A stretch of 64,000 nucleotides of DNA from Oscillospiraceae bacterium (GTDB taxonomy: Bacteria > Bacillota > Clostridia > Oscillospirales > Oscillospiraceae), in contig CAJTGJ010000003.1 of assembly GCA_910575695.1 (NCBI GenBank), forward strand, positions 147,055 to 211,054, given 5' to 3'. The notes under the pieces are model-generated. The model ran no database searches. It saw nothing but the letters and a program-made list of their open reading frames with translations, and was not told the origin of the DNA. Both the position numbers and the translations under genes were made by a program. Within the stretch, counting starts at the first letter, position 1; each line of letters opens with the position of its first letter. Below are positions 51,644-61,426 of the stretch, one piece after another.

Positions 51644-52333
51644 TTAAGACCGCCCCCTTTTCAGCCTTTGCGCCGCGAAAATATTTTGTGTGATCTGCTC
51701 CTGGTCGGCGTCGGTCAGTTCCAGGAACCGGCATCCGTATTCAAACCCGTTGTCGCCCTTATCAATGATGCGCATGACCTGGCTGAACATGGCTGATTCC
51801 GGCCTGTCCTCCAACAGCTTGACCTTCAGCAAGAATTTGTCGCCTTCATGGTATCTGCATTCCGAACTGATGCAGGCCCCGCCTATGCTGATATTCAGCA
51901 GCTTGCAGGGCTTCTCGCCCATGGACAAGCCGCTGAACATGGTGGCGGTGGCGTCAAGGTTTGTGTCGAGACGGAAAAAAGCGCGGTCGTTTCCGATCCG
52001 GCATACCTTCAGTTCCGTGACGGAACATTTATTATGCGGCAGGGGCGTGATCACGCCCTCCATGTAGACAGCCTTCCGGTTCCGGTCATTGTACCCGCGG
52101 ATCCGGACAGGAAGCGGTTCCTCCAGGGAAATGGCAGCTTCCGAATACTGGTGCAGTTCCGCCTGATCCCCGTGCGGGCCCATCAGCTTTGCCACGAAAA
52201 GCATACGGCCATCCATAGCCGTCACCTCTACCCGCATCCCCGGGTAGATCTCCTGCGCGTCCTCATCGCTTTCTTTCTCGACCTCTTGAGGCCGCGCGCC
52301 TGTTTTCTTTCCAAACAATTTGAATAATTTCAT
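51644..52333 (-). CDS. PilZ domain protein (c-di-GMP receptor)
   Basis: 229 residues. Residues ~28-115 resemble the YcgR-N-like domain; from ~118 a PilZ domain shows the c-di-GMP signature: arginines in RAFFRLD followed by NISIGGACI (N/DxSxxG). The spacing fits a functional binding site. It follows the diguanylate cyclase gene by 20 bases on the same strand, so producer and receptor of c-di-GMP are co-expressed. No flagellar genes are nearby; the target may be surface adhesion. Confidence 0.87.
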   Translation of the reverse strand: MKLFKLFGKKTGARPQEVEKESDEDAQEIYPGMRVEVTAMDGRMLFVAKLMGPHGDQAELHQYSEAAISLEEPLPVRIRGYNDRNRKAVYMEGVITPLPHNKCSVTELKVCRIGNDRAFFRLDTNLDATATMFSGLSMGEKPCKLLNISIGGACISSECRYHEGDKFLLKVKLLEDRPESAMFSQVMRIIDKGDNGFEYGCRFLELTDADQEQITQNIFAAQRLKRGRS

Positions 52334-52353
52334 ACAGCCGCTCCTGGTTTTGT

Positions 52354-53271
52354 TTATTTTTCAAATATCTGCTTTAATTGCTCATCGGCCCAGACGACCC
52401 TGTTGCGCCCGCCTTTTTTCGCGTCATACAGCATCGTATCGGCAATTTTTAAGTAAACGCTATAGTCGCTCCTCGCTTCGGGAATCACGGTCACGCCTCC
52501 CACGCTGACTGTGACCCACTCGGATACAGCTGGGCTGTGGGGGATGTGCAGGTCCTCTATGGCCTGCCGGATCGTTTGCAGATGCTCAAACATTTTCCTG
52601 GAATTCTCGCCCATAGACAGCGCCACAAATTCCTCGCCCCCGTAGCGGGCCACAAAGTCTGTACTGCGTTTCAAATGGGAGGATATTGTTTTTGCGGTGG
52701 ACGCGATCACCCTGTCCCCGGCCGGGTGTCCAAAGGTGTCGTTATACACTTTGAAGTGGTCAATATCAAACATACAGATGGAAAAGGGGACTCGCAGGCG
52801 GGCCGCCTCATGCCATTTTGTCAGACTGTACTGGTCATACCTGCGGCGGTTGGCGACCCCGGTCAGCTGGTCGGTCATGGATTGTTCTTCGATCTGCCTG
52901 CGGTACCGGTACAGTTTGATATGTGTGTTCACCCTCGCCTTGACGATCAGGGGGATATACGGCTTTGTGATATAGTCCACGGCCCCTAAAACAAGCCCGC
53001 GCTGCTCGCTCACCGCGTCCGCGAGGCTGGTGATCAGGATGACCGGTACGTTTTGGGTGATGAGCTCCTCCTGCAGTTTTTTCAGCAGCGTAAACCCATC
53101 CATCTCCGGCATCACCACGTCCAGCAGGATGAGGGAAAAATCTTCATCATGCGCCCTGTGCAGGCCGTCTTCCGCCGTCTGCGCAATGGAAACGTCATAT
53201 TCGTCCTCTATGATCGTCTTCAGCTGCGTCGCTTGCAGGAGGCTGTCATCGACAATCAATATTTTTTCCAT
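52354..53271 (-). CDS. response regulator with GGDEF domain (diguanylate cyclase)
   Basis: 305 residues from the ATG at 53271 (GAGGAG upstream). Receiver: DD (8-9), phospho-Asp51, Lys in ITKPY. GGDEF: ARYGGEEFVAL, an active-site variant that is catalytically competent, with an inhibitory-site RSTD exactly five residues before it. PleD-like architecture. It should make c-di-GMP when phosphorylated; its kinase is not adjacent. Confidence 0.93.
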   Translation of the reverse strand: MEKILIVDDSLLQATQLKTIIEDEYDVSIAQTAEDGLHRAHDEDFSLILLDVVMPEMDGFTLLKKLQEELITQNVPVILITSLADAVSEQRGLVLGAVDYITKPYIPLIVKARVNTHIKLYRYRRQIEEQSMTDQLTGVANRRRYDQYSLTKWHEAARLRVPFSICMFDIDHFKVYNDTFGHPAGDRVIASTAKTISSHLKRSTDFVARYGGEEFVALSMGENSRKMFEHLQTIRQAIEDLHIPHSPAVSEWVTVSVGGVTVIPEARSDYSVYLKIADTMLYDAKKGGRNRVVWADEQLKQIFEK

Positions 53272-53408
53272 AACTACACTCCTCACTATTATATTTGTTC
53301 AAACTATCCTCAGAACAGGTTAATTTTCCTTATGTTATATTGAATCGGATATTGGACCTCTGATCTGATTGCCGGCGGGCAAAAAGGTCTGATCCCCGCG
53401 GCGGTCCG

Positions 53409-55670
53409 CTACAGCGCCTGAAAACGGAGCTTCCTCTCCTGGGCGTATTTCATGACCGCGGAGTTGTTGGGGACATGGAGGGTGAGCTTGGGGCAGTTTT
53501 CAAAAGCGTCATCGGCGATCTCCTCAACGCTGGACGGGAAGATGATCCGCTCCAGCCCCGCGCAGCCGGAGAAGGCCTGACGGCCGATTGCCGTCACCCC
53601 CGCCGGAATGGTAATGCTGGACAGGCCCGCGCAGCCCCTGAAGGCCCGGTCCCCGATCTTTGTCACACCCTCCGGTATGGTAATGCTGATCAGGCCCGCG
53701 CCGCCGGTGGAGCCTTCGCCGGCGGGCGCCCCGGGGTGTTTCTCCTCCGCCGTGTCCCTTCCCGGCAGGCGCAGATCCCGCAGACCGGGACAGTCCCAAA
53801 AAGCCGAGTTGTCGATGGACTTCACGCTCTCCGGGATGATCACGCTGGTCAGGCCCTCGCAGTCGGAAAAGGCCCGTTCGCCAATTTTTACTACGCTCTT
53901 TGGAATGGTCACGCTGGTCAGGCCTGCGCAGCCATAGAACGCCCAGCTGCCGATTTTGGTCACGCCTTCCGGAATGGTGATGCTGGTCAGGCCCTTGCAG
54001 CCATAGAACGCCCACCGGCCGATTTTTGTGACGTTCTCCGGAATGGTCACGCTGGTCAGGCCCGTGCAGCCGGAAAAGACGTTCTCGCCGATCTCCGCCA
54101 CGCCTTCCGGAATGGCGGCGCTGGTCAGGCTCTGGGCGCTGGGCCAGCAGAGCAGCACTCTGCCCCGCTTTCTGATAAGCGCGCCGTTTTCGCTGTAGAA
54201 ATTCCGGTTTTTATGGCTGATCCTCCAATTTTTCAGGTTGGTACAGCCGGAGAATGCCTCGCTGTTGATTTTCGTGATCTCCGCCGGGATGGTCACGCCC
54301 AGCAGCCCCTTGTTCCGCCAGAAGACTTTTTCTCCCAGCTCGGTCACAACGCCCTTGCCGATCCGGGCGGGGAGCACCACATGGGGCTCGTCTCCCTTAT
54401 ATTTCACCAGGGTCAGGCCGCCCGTCTGATTCTTTTTATATACCCACTTTTTCTTGAGCTCCGCCGCAGTCTCCTTTTTCGGCGGATCATCCGCCGCCAG
54501 CGCGTCCTCCGCAGCCTGATCCGCCGCGGGGGCCGCGGGCTTCAGGCTTTGCCGGTACTCCAGCAGCAGGGCGCTGATCTCCCCGTTTCCGCCTCCCTCG
54601 GCCTTCTCCAGAAGCATATCAATATCCGCCAGGGGGATCATTCGTTCCGCCGTCATCAGAGCCATCAGCTCCGGCGTTTCCAGGGCCAGGCTGTAGAACC
54701 GCTTGCGCTGGCTCCTGATGTATTTCAGGTAGCTTGCCTGGATGTCCCCTGGGATGTCCGCCCGCGCCCGGACCATCCCCGCGAAGCCCAGGATGGCGTT
54801 TTGCTTCCACTGCGCGGGGATGCTGGTGATGGGGATTTGGGGGGCCAGGATGGCCGTGCCGTCTTCGATGCAGTCCGCGCCCATATCCACCCTTTTCCCG
54901 GGCAGACGCAGCTCCCCTAACCGCGCACAGCCGGAAAAGGCCCCCTCGCCGATTTTCGCCACGTTTTTCGGGAGGGTCACGCTGGTCAGGCCTGTACAGT
55001 CAGAGAAGGTCCGATTGCTGATGGAGGCCATGCTCTCCGGAAGGGCGACGCTGGCCAGCCTCCCGCAGCCGGAGAAGGCCCGTTCGCCGATTTCCGCCAC
55101 GCCCTCTGATATGTCAACGCTGGCCAGACTCGCGCAGTCATAAAACGCCCAGCCGCTGATTTCCGTTACACTCTTTGGAATGGTCACGCTGGTCAGGCCC
55201 GCGCAGCCGGAAAAGGCGGACCGTCCGATTTCCCGCACGCCCTCGGAGATGGTGACGCTGGACAGCCTCGCGCAGCCGGAGAAGGTCCGGTAACCGATTT
55301 CAGCCACGCCCTTCGGGATGGCGACGCTGGTCAGAGCCGCGCAGCCGGAAAAGGCCTCGCCGCCGATCCTCGTCACGCTTTCCGGGATGTTCACGCCGGA
55401 CAGGTTCATACAGTGCCAGAAGGCGCTGTCGCCGATTTCCTCCAAACCCTCCGCGATGGCAACGCTGGTCAAAGCTGTACAGCCATAGAAAGCACTTCCG
55501 CCGATTTTCTTCACACTCCTGGGAATCGTCACCCTGGTCAGCCCTATGCAGCCATAGAAAGCCCAGTCGCCAATGGCGGTGACGCCTTCGGGGATCAGCA
55601 GGTCTCTGTCGGGACTTGAACATCCCTCCAGAACGCCGCTGTTGTTGATGATAAGTCTGGATGTGCCCAT
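53409..55670 (-). CDS. BspA-like leucine-rich repeat protein with internal helical domain
   Basis: 753 residues from the ATG at 55670 (AGGAGG upstream). Two blocks of 23-residue BspA/LRR_5 repeats (pattern SVTIPxGVxxIGxxAFxGCxGL): about 20-245 and 435-750. Between them a non-repeat helical stretch (~275-375) resembles the C-terminal ~85 residues of the other LRR protein here (DIQASYLKYIRSQRKR versus its DIRAGYLKHIRGQKKL). No signal peptide, membrane helix or wall-anchor motif is visible, so export is doubtful or non-classical. BspA-like proteins usually bind host matrix or partner bacteria. It lies next to c-di-GMP genes. Confidence 0.88.
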   Translation of the reverse strand: MGTSRLIINNSGVLEGCSSPDRDLLIPEGVTAIGDWAFYGCIGLTRVTIPRSVKKIGGSAFYGCTALTSVAIAEGLEEIGDSAFWHCMNLSGVNIPESVTRIGGEAFSGCAALTSVAIPKGVAEIGYRTFSGCARLSSVTISEGVREIGRSAFSGCAGLTSVTIPKSVTEISGWAFYDCASLASVDISEGVAEIGERAFSGCGRLASVALPESMASISNRTFSDCTGLTSVTLPKNVAKIGEGAFSGCARLGELRLPGKRVDMGADCIEDGTAILAPQIPITSIPAQWKQNAILGFAGMVRARADIPGDIQASYLKYIRSQRKRFYSLALETPELMALMTAERMIPLADIDMLLEKAEGGGNGEISALLLEYRQSLKPAAPAADQAAEDALAADDPPKKETAAELKKKWVYKKNQTGGLTLVKYKGDEPHVVLPARIGKGVVTELGEKVFWRNKGLLGVTIPAEITKINSEAFSGCTNLKNWRISHKNRNFYSENGALIRKRGRVLLCWPSAQSLTSAAIPEGVAEIGENVFSGCTGLTSVTIPENVTKIGRWAFYGCKGLTSITIPEGVTKIGSWAFYGCAGLTSVTIPKSVVKIGERAFSDCEGLTSVIIPESVKSIDNSAFWDCPGLRDLRLPGRDTAEEKHPGAPAGEGSTGGAGLISITIPEGVTKIGDRAFRGCAGLSSITIPAGVTAIGRQAFSGCAGLERIIFPSSVEEIADDAFENCPKLTLHVPNNSAVMKYAQERKLRFQAL

Positions 55671-55905
55671 GCTTCGTTCCTCCTGTCATTCCGTGCGGAC
55701 TTTCTCGACCACTTATTTTATAGGAAAATACACAGAAAGTCTATATGTCTTCGACAATTTTTTTGATGATGCCCACGGGGCGCGGAGGGCGGCCGCTTTT
55801 CCGCCCCGGAGCCGGTGGTTGGCACAAATGCGGAAATCCGCGCCCGGGCAGCGGATATGTATTGTAGGATTTTCACTAAAAATTGACGCGGCAGAAAAAG
55901 TTGTA
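55671..55905. other. divergent LRR intergenic region, part 1
   Basis: Between the two divergent LRR genes. A TATAAA box on the minus strand near 55720 may serve the 753-residue LRR gene, but its -35 is poor. No open frame is convincing. Confidence 0.35.
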
Positions 55906-55934
55906 TTCCCAAAAGGAGAAAAACGTAGTATAAT
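55906..55934 (+). promoter_or_regulatory. candidate promoter of the second LRR gene
   Basis: TTCCCA (55906-55911), 17-base spacer, perfect TATAAT (55929-55934). It implies an untranslated leader of about 335 bases. Confidence 0.5.
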
Positions 55935-55962
55935 GTAGCCGAAATATGAATGCTCCGTCCCA

Positions 55963-56014
55963 TGCGGTTTGACGCCCGCGTCTGCATCTGCCGAACGCGG
56001 GCCGGAAAACCGCA
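55963..56014 (+). promoter_or_regulatory. nested hairpin in the LRR leader
   Basis: TGCGGTTT pairs with AAACCGCA and, inside it, GCCCGCGT pairs with ACGCGGGC around a 13-base loop. A composite stem just after the predicted transcription start. No known riboswitch class recognised. Confidence 0.5.
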
Positions 56015-56276
56015 AAAAAGTATGTACAAAAGGCCTGTTATGTGTTAAAGTAAAGAGAGATTTTCTTTTCTGGAATTGACTTCCGCAGTATTTCGGCGCG
56101 CGTCCGGCGCATGGCGCGGCGCGGAAATCGAAGGGGACGGAAGGACTGGCGGCCTGAACGCGCCCGGGACGGGTTGTTCGCCCTTGTAAAGGGCTGATTC
56201 ATACCCCGGATGCGCCCTTGGACCGTCAAGCTGGTTCGCAGAGGGACGGTATTTCATTTTTAGGAGGAACTTAACC

Positions 56277-58226
56277 ATGGAAAACGAGCAGGATTTTGTC
56301 ATTGAGGACGGCGTTTTAAAGGGCTACACCGGTCCTGGCGGGGACATGGCCATTCCGGAGGTCGCGGCAGAAACCGTCGAGGACGCCTTTTCGGAAGCCG
56401 CGCAGGATCCCGCGGGCGGGGACGCCGCCGCGGCGGAGGCCGGCGCTTCCGGCGAAGCCGAGGCTGTCCCGGAGGCCGAGGCGGAAGCCGGGGAGGACGT
56501 TGTGAGCGGGGACAGCGCTTTGGCGGAGGACGCGGGCTCTGACGACGCCGTGGACGAGGAAGACGTTCCCCTGGAGGCCGAGCAGGATTCCATGGACGGG
56601 AGCGGCGCTTTTGCCGGGGACGACAGCTACGGCGGGGCGGAGGCCCTTCCGGACGGCGCGGAGGAAACCGGCGGGAGCGTTTCCGCCGAAGCCGGGCAGG
56701 ATTTTGTGATCGAAGACGGCGTTTTGACGGAATACAACGGTTCCGGCGGAAACGTGATTATCCCGGAGGGCGTGGCGGAGATCGGCGAGAGCGTCTTTTC
56801 CGGCTGTACGGGCCTGACCAGGGTGACCATCCCCAAGGGCGTGACATCCATCGGCGACTGGGCCTTTGAAGACTGCGTGAACCTGATCAGCGTGACGATC
56901 CCGTCCAGTGTGACAAAAATCGGCGGCTGGGCTTTCCTGGACTGCACGGGCCTGATCGGCGTAACAATCCCGGAGGGCGTGGAGGAAATCGGCGAGAGCG
57001 CCTTTTCCGGCTGCCTGAACCTGATCAGCGTGACGATTCCAGGGAGCATGGAAAAAGTCGGCGGGAACGCGTTCTGGGGCTGTACGGGCCTGGTCAGCGT
57101 GACCATCATGAAGGGCACGACAAAGATTGGCGATGAGGCCTTCCTGAACTGCACGGGCCTGACCAGCGTGACCATTTTGGAGGGCACGACGGAAATCGGG
57201 GAAAACGCGTTCTCCGGCTGCACGGGCCTGACCAGCCTGACCATCCTGAAGGGCGCGACGGAAATCGGCAGCGAGGCGTTTATGGATTGTACGGGCCTGA
57301 TCAACGCCACCCTGCTGGAAGGCACAACGCAGATCCGCGACAACGCGTTCTCCGGCTGTACCGGCCTGACGCGGGCGGTTATTCCGGAAGGCGTGACGGA
57401 AATCGGCGAGAACGCGTTCTTCAACTGCACCGGCCTGACCAGCGTGGTAATCCCGGACGGCATGACGAAGATCGGCAACTGGGCGTTCTCCGCCTGCGAG
57501 GGCCTGACCAGCGTGACCGTCCCGGAGGGCGTGACGGAAATCGGCGAGAACGCGTTCTGGCACTGCACGGGCCTGTCCGGCGTGTCCATCCCGAATAGCG
57601 TGACAAAGATCGGCAGCGAGGCATTCTCCGGCTGTGAGAGCCTGACCAGCGTGACCATTCCGGAGGGCGTGACGGAAATCAGGGATAACACCTTCTCCGA
57701 CTGCACGGGCCTGACCAGCATCGCCATCCCGGCGGGTGTGACAAGGATCGGCGACTGCGCTTTCTGGGGCTGTGCGCGCCTGGTCAGCGTGACGCTCCCG
57801 GAGGCCGTGACGGAAATTGGCGACTGGGCTTTTCAGGACTGCACAGGCCTGGACAGCATCGTCATTCCCCGGAATGTCGGGAAAATCGGCAAGACAGTAT
57901 TTGAAAACTGCCGTCCCGCTTTGATCGCGCCCCATATTTCCATCAACGACTTTGCCCCGGTGGACAAGCTGGGAGCCGTCCGCGGCTTTGCCAAGCTGTA
58001 TCTGGAGAAAGCGGAAATGGATGAGGATATCCGGGCGGGCTACCTCAAGCATATCCGCGGCCAGAAAAAGCTGCTCTATCCCCATGCCGTCCAGTACGGG
58101 GAGCTGCTTCAGCTTATGTTTGAGGAGCGGATGATCCCCCGTCAGGACATCGACCTGCTCCTGAATGAGTGCGACAAGCAGAACAACGCCGCCGCCAGGG
58201 CTGCTGTTTTAGAGTATGCCCACTAA
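56277..58226 (+). CDS. BspA-like leucine-rich repeat protein with acidic linker
   Basis: 649 residues from the ATG at 56277 (AGGAGG upstream). Residues 1-28 hold a short FVIEDGVL cap also found again near 142; 30-140 are a low-complexity Glu/Asp/Ala-rich linker; ~155-545 are seventeen or so 23-residue LRR_5 repeats; the last ~85 residues are a helical domain shared with the divergent neighbour. No signal peptide is visible. Repeats are nearly identical in places, suggesting recent expansion. Likely partner or paralogue of the 753-residue LRR protein. Confidence 0.88.
   Translation: MENEQDFVIEDGVLKGYTGPGGDMAIPEVAAETVEDAFSEAAQDPAGGDAAAAEAGASGEAEAVPEAEAEAGEDVVSGDSALAEDAGSDDAVDEEDVPLEAEQDSMDGSGAFAGDDSYGGAEALPDGAEETGGSVSAEAGQDFVIEDGVLTEYNGSGGNVIIPEGVAEIGESVFSGCTGLTRVTIPKGVTSIGDWAFEDCVNLISVTIPSSVTKIGGWAFLDCTGLIGVTIPEGVEEIGESAFSGCLNLISVTIPGSMEKVGGNAFWGCTGLVSVTIMKGTTKIGDEAFLNCTGLTSVTILEGTTEIGENAFSGCTGLTSLTILKGATEIGSEAFMDCTGLINATLLEGTTQIRDNAFSGCTGLTRAVIPEGVTEIGENAFFNCTGLTSVVIPDGMTKIGNWAFSACEGLTSVTVPEGVTEIGENAFWHCTGLSGVSIPNSVTKIGSEAFSGCESLTSVTIPEGVTEIRDNTFSDCTGLTSIAIPAGVTRIGDCAFWGCARLVSVTLPEAVTEIGDWAFQDCTGLDSIVIPRNVGKIGKTVFENCRPALIAPHISINDFAPVDKLGAVRGFAKLYLEKAEMDEDIRAGYLKHIRGQKKLLYPHAVQYGELLQLMFEERMIPRQDIDLLLNECDKQNNAAARAAVLEYAH
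56750..57900 (+). repeat. tandem 69-base coding repeats (LRR)
   Basis: In-frame 69-base units encode the 23-residue LRR motif. Similar units fill 53520-54120 and 54950-55580 on the other strand. These are sites for recombination and repeat-number change. Confidence 0.85.
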
Positions 58227-58338
58227 ACCCGGCCTGATTCCCAAAACCGGGCGGAAAACGAACGCCGCCCTGCAGCAAGCCTGATACACAAGATTGCGGG
58301 AAAATATCCCGGCTAACAGGAAAAAGGACGTATCAAAC

Positions 58339-58363
58339 GCACCGCAGCCCATGGACTGCGGTG
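58339..58363 (+). terminator. hairpin after the second LRR gene
   Basis: GCACCGCAG pairs with CTGCGGTGC; a T-run is lacking, so it may act with the stronger terminator just downstream. Confidence 0.4.
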
Positions 58364-58396
58364 CGCTGTCCGTTTGCCCACTTATTCCCCTGAATC

Positions 58397-58432
58397 AAAA
58401 AGCGCCTTGGGAGCAAATCCCAAGGCGCTTTT
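58397..58432 (-). terminator. bidirectional rho-independent terminator (groEL and LRR gene)
   Basis: AAAAGCGCCTTGGGA pairs with TCCCAAGGCGCTTTT; T-runs on both strands, between convergent genes. Confidence 0.9.
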
Positions 58433-58443
58433 CTTATTTCTGA

Positions 58444-60075
<1,632 letters not shown>

Positions 60076-60099
60076 TTACCTCCAAATGATGTGTTGTAG

Positions 60100-60164
60100 G
60101 GGCGCGCAACGCGCGCCCATGTCCTTCATAACAGGCACTTGCTGCGGGCGCGCAATGCGCGCCC
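60100..60164. repeat. two copies of a GC palindrome between groES and groEL
   Basis: GGGCGCGC-aac-GCGCGCCC at 60100-60118 and GGGCGCGC-aat-GCGCGCCC at 60146-60164. They may tune the groES to groEL ratio, or be a dispersed repeat of this genome. Confidence 0.8.
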
Positions 60165-60175
60165 TGCACAGCGAT

Positions 60176-60460
60176 TTACTCCACAATCGCCAGGATGTCG
60201 TTCTGGCGGACGATGGTGTACTTCTCGCCGTCCACCTTGACCTCGGTGCCGGAATACTTGCTGGTGAGCACCTTGTCGCCCGCCTTGACGGTCATGACGA
60301 CCTCCTTGCCGTCCACCGTGCCGCCGGGGCCGACAGCCACCACCTCGGCCATCTCGGGCTTCTCCTTGGCGTCGCCGGTGAGGATGATGCCGCCCTTGGT
60401 CTTTTCCTCGGCCTCCAGGGCCTTCAGGATCACGCGGTCGGACAGGGGTTTGAGATTCAT
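60176..60460 (-). CDS. groES: co-chaperonin GroES (10 kDa)
   Basis: 94 residues from the ATG at 60460 (AAGGAGG upstream). Typical start KPLSDRVILKALEAEEKTKGGIIL with the mobile loop (KTKGGIIL), and the end VRQNDILAIVE. It caps the GroEL chamber. The first gene of the heat-shock operon, under the CIRCE element. Confidence 0.97.
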   Translation of the reverse strand: MNLKPLSDRVILKALEAEEKTKGGIILTGDAKEKPEMAEVVAVGPGGTVDGKEVVMTVKAGDKVLTSKYSGTEVKVDGEKYTIVRQNDILAIVE

Positions 60461-60510
60461 AACAGGTTCCTCCTTATATATTGATTTACGTATAAACGAT
60501 TGGGTTCGGG

Positions 60511-60537
60511 TTAGCACTCATTTTCGTCGAGTGCTAA
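60511..60537 (-). promoter_or_regulatory. CIRCE operator (HrcA binding)
   Basis: Perfect inverted repeat TTAGCACTC-N9-GAGTGCTAA between the promoter and groES. It is the binding site of the HrcA repressor, so the operon is heat-inducible; hrcA itself is not in the window. Confidence 0.97.
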
Positions 60538-60548
60538 CCACGCTTAAG

Positions 60549-60577
60549 ATAATACCCCGTCTGCGCAAAAAAATCAA
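60549..60577 (-). promoter_or_regulatory. groESL promoter
   Basis: Minus strand TTGATT (60572-60577), 17-base spacer, TATTAT (60549-60554), just upstream of CIRCE. Confidence 0.75.
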
Positions 60578-60607
60578 CCCCTATTTTGAAAAAAACAGGG
60601 GTTGATT
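60566..60607 (-). terminator. terminator-like hairpin overlapping the groESL -35 box
   Basis: Minus strand AATCAACCCCT pairs with AGGGGTTGATT and is followed by a T-run. The stem includes the groESL -35. No upstream minus gene needs a terminator here, so it may stop antisense transcription or act as an operator-like dyad. Confidence 0.5.
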
Positions 60608-60701
60608 CCAAAAAATTCACCTTTCGTTCACAATCAAAGGCTGGGAGTGCTAATTTTTGAGCGGAGGCGACAAAAATTCCGAAAAACTTCTCGAGAACTT
60701 A

Positions 60702-60730
60702 TTGACAACAGGCAGTTCCTGTGGTAGTAT
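60702..60730 (+). promoter_or_regulatory. strong promoter of the Mrr-N-like gene
   Basis: Perfect TTGACA (60702-60707), 17-base spacer, TAGTAT (60725-60730), 57 bases before the ATG. Confidence 0.8.
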
Positions 60731-60787
60731 AGGGATGTAGCAGTTAACTATTAGATATCAAATACTTATAGAAAGGAAGTTGTGAAG

Positions 60788-61426
60788 ATGACACACAAGC
60801 AAGCATGGATGATCCGCCCCTGCCCCTGTGAGATTCCCCGGCTGGAGGAGTTCCGCCGGAAGGGCGTCGTGGCCATCGGCTGGCCTGGGATCGGCGACCT
60901 CACCGGGAAGTCCCGGGAGGAGCTGAAGCATCTGCTGTCCCAGCCCCCGTACAGCTATGAGGACCGGCGGCTGGGCAGCGCCTATGCCACCGTGGACATC
61001 ATGGTCAATCGCATCCGGCCCGGGGACCTGGTGCTGGTGCCCGACGGGGACGACATCTACTTCGCCGAAGTCACCAGCGGCTACCGCTACGACCAGTCGG
61101 TGGACAACAAGGACGGATACCCCCACCAGCGGGCCGTGGCCTGGTTCTCCGCCACCGCGGCCCGGCGGGATCTGTCCGACGCCCTGCGCATCTCCCTGCG
61201 GGCGCCCCGGACGGCGGCGGACCTCTCCCAGCACGTCCGGGAGATCGAGGCCCTGGCCCAGGGCGGCTCCTTTGACGCCGGGGCGGCGGACGCCTCCGGT
61301 TCCACGCAGGTGTCCTATCCCCTGCGCCCCGGGTGCGAGATCACCTTTACCATCCCCAACGACATCACCAGGCAGGAGGCCCAGCGCCTCAGCGCTTACT
61401 TTGCCTCCCTTTACTTCGTGGAGTAA
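60788..61426 (+). CDS. protein resembling the N-terminal domain of Mrr-like (COG4127-type) nucleases
   Basis: 212 residues from the ATG at 60788 (AAAGGAAG upstream). The segment FRRKGVVAIGWPGIGDLTG followed by GDLVLVPDGDDIYFAEV recalls the PUA/EVE-like front domain found on predicted Mrr-type restriction enzymes. The Mrr nuclease half (PD-(D/E)xK) is absent; the rest is a poorly conserved tail. So it may be a stand-alone reader of modified bases or a decayed restriction protein. Its 3' end overlaps the convergent kinase gene by 16 bases. Confidence 0.55.
   Translation: MTHKQAWMIRPCPCEIPRLEEFRRKGVVAIGWPGIGDLTGKSREELKHLLSQPPYSYEDRRLGSAYATVDIMVNRIRPGDLVLVPDGDDIYFAEVTSGYRYDQSVDNKDGYPHQRAVAWFSATAARRDLSDALRISLRAPRTAADLSQHVREIEALAQGGSFDAGAADASGSTQVSYPLRPGCEITFTIPNDITRQEAQRLSAYFASLYFVE

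Noticed and set aside
51246..51647. 133-codon plus-strand frame
   Set aside because: TTG start, no ribosome site, overlaps the convergent PilZ gene end, no family resemblance.
56117..56276. Canonical c-di-GMP (GEMM) riboswitch before the LRR gene
   Set aside because: The conserved GEMM core was not found; only a simple nested hairpin is present further upstream.
53409..58226. CRISPR-like regular repeats
   Set aside because: The 69-base periodicity is in frame and encodes 23-residue LRR units; there are no unique spacers.
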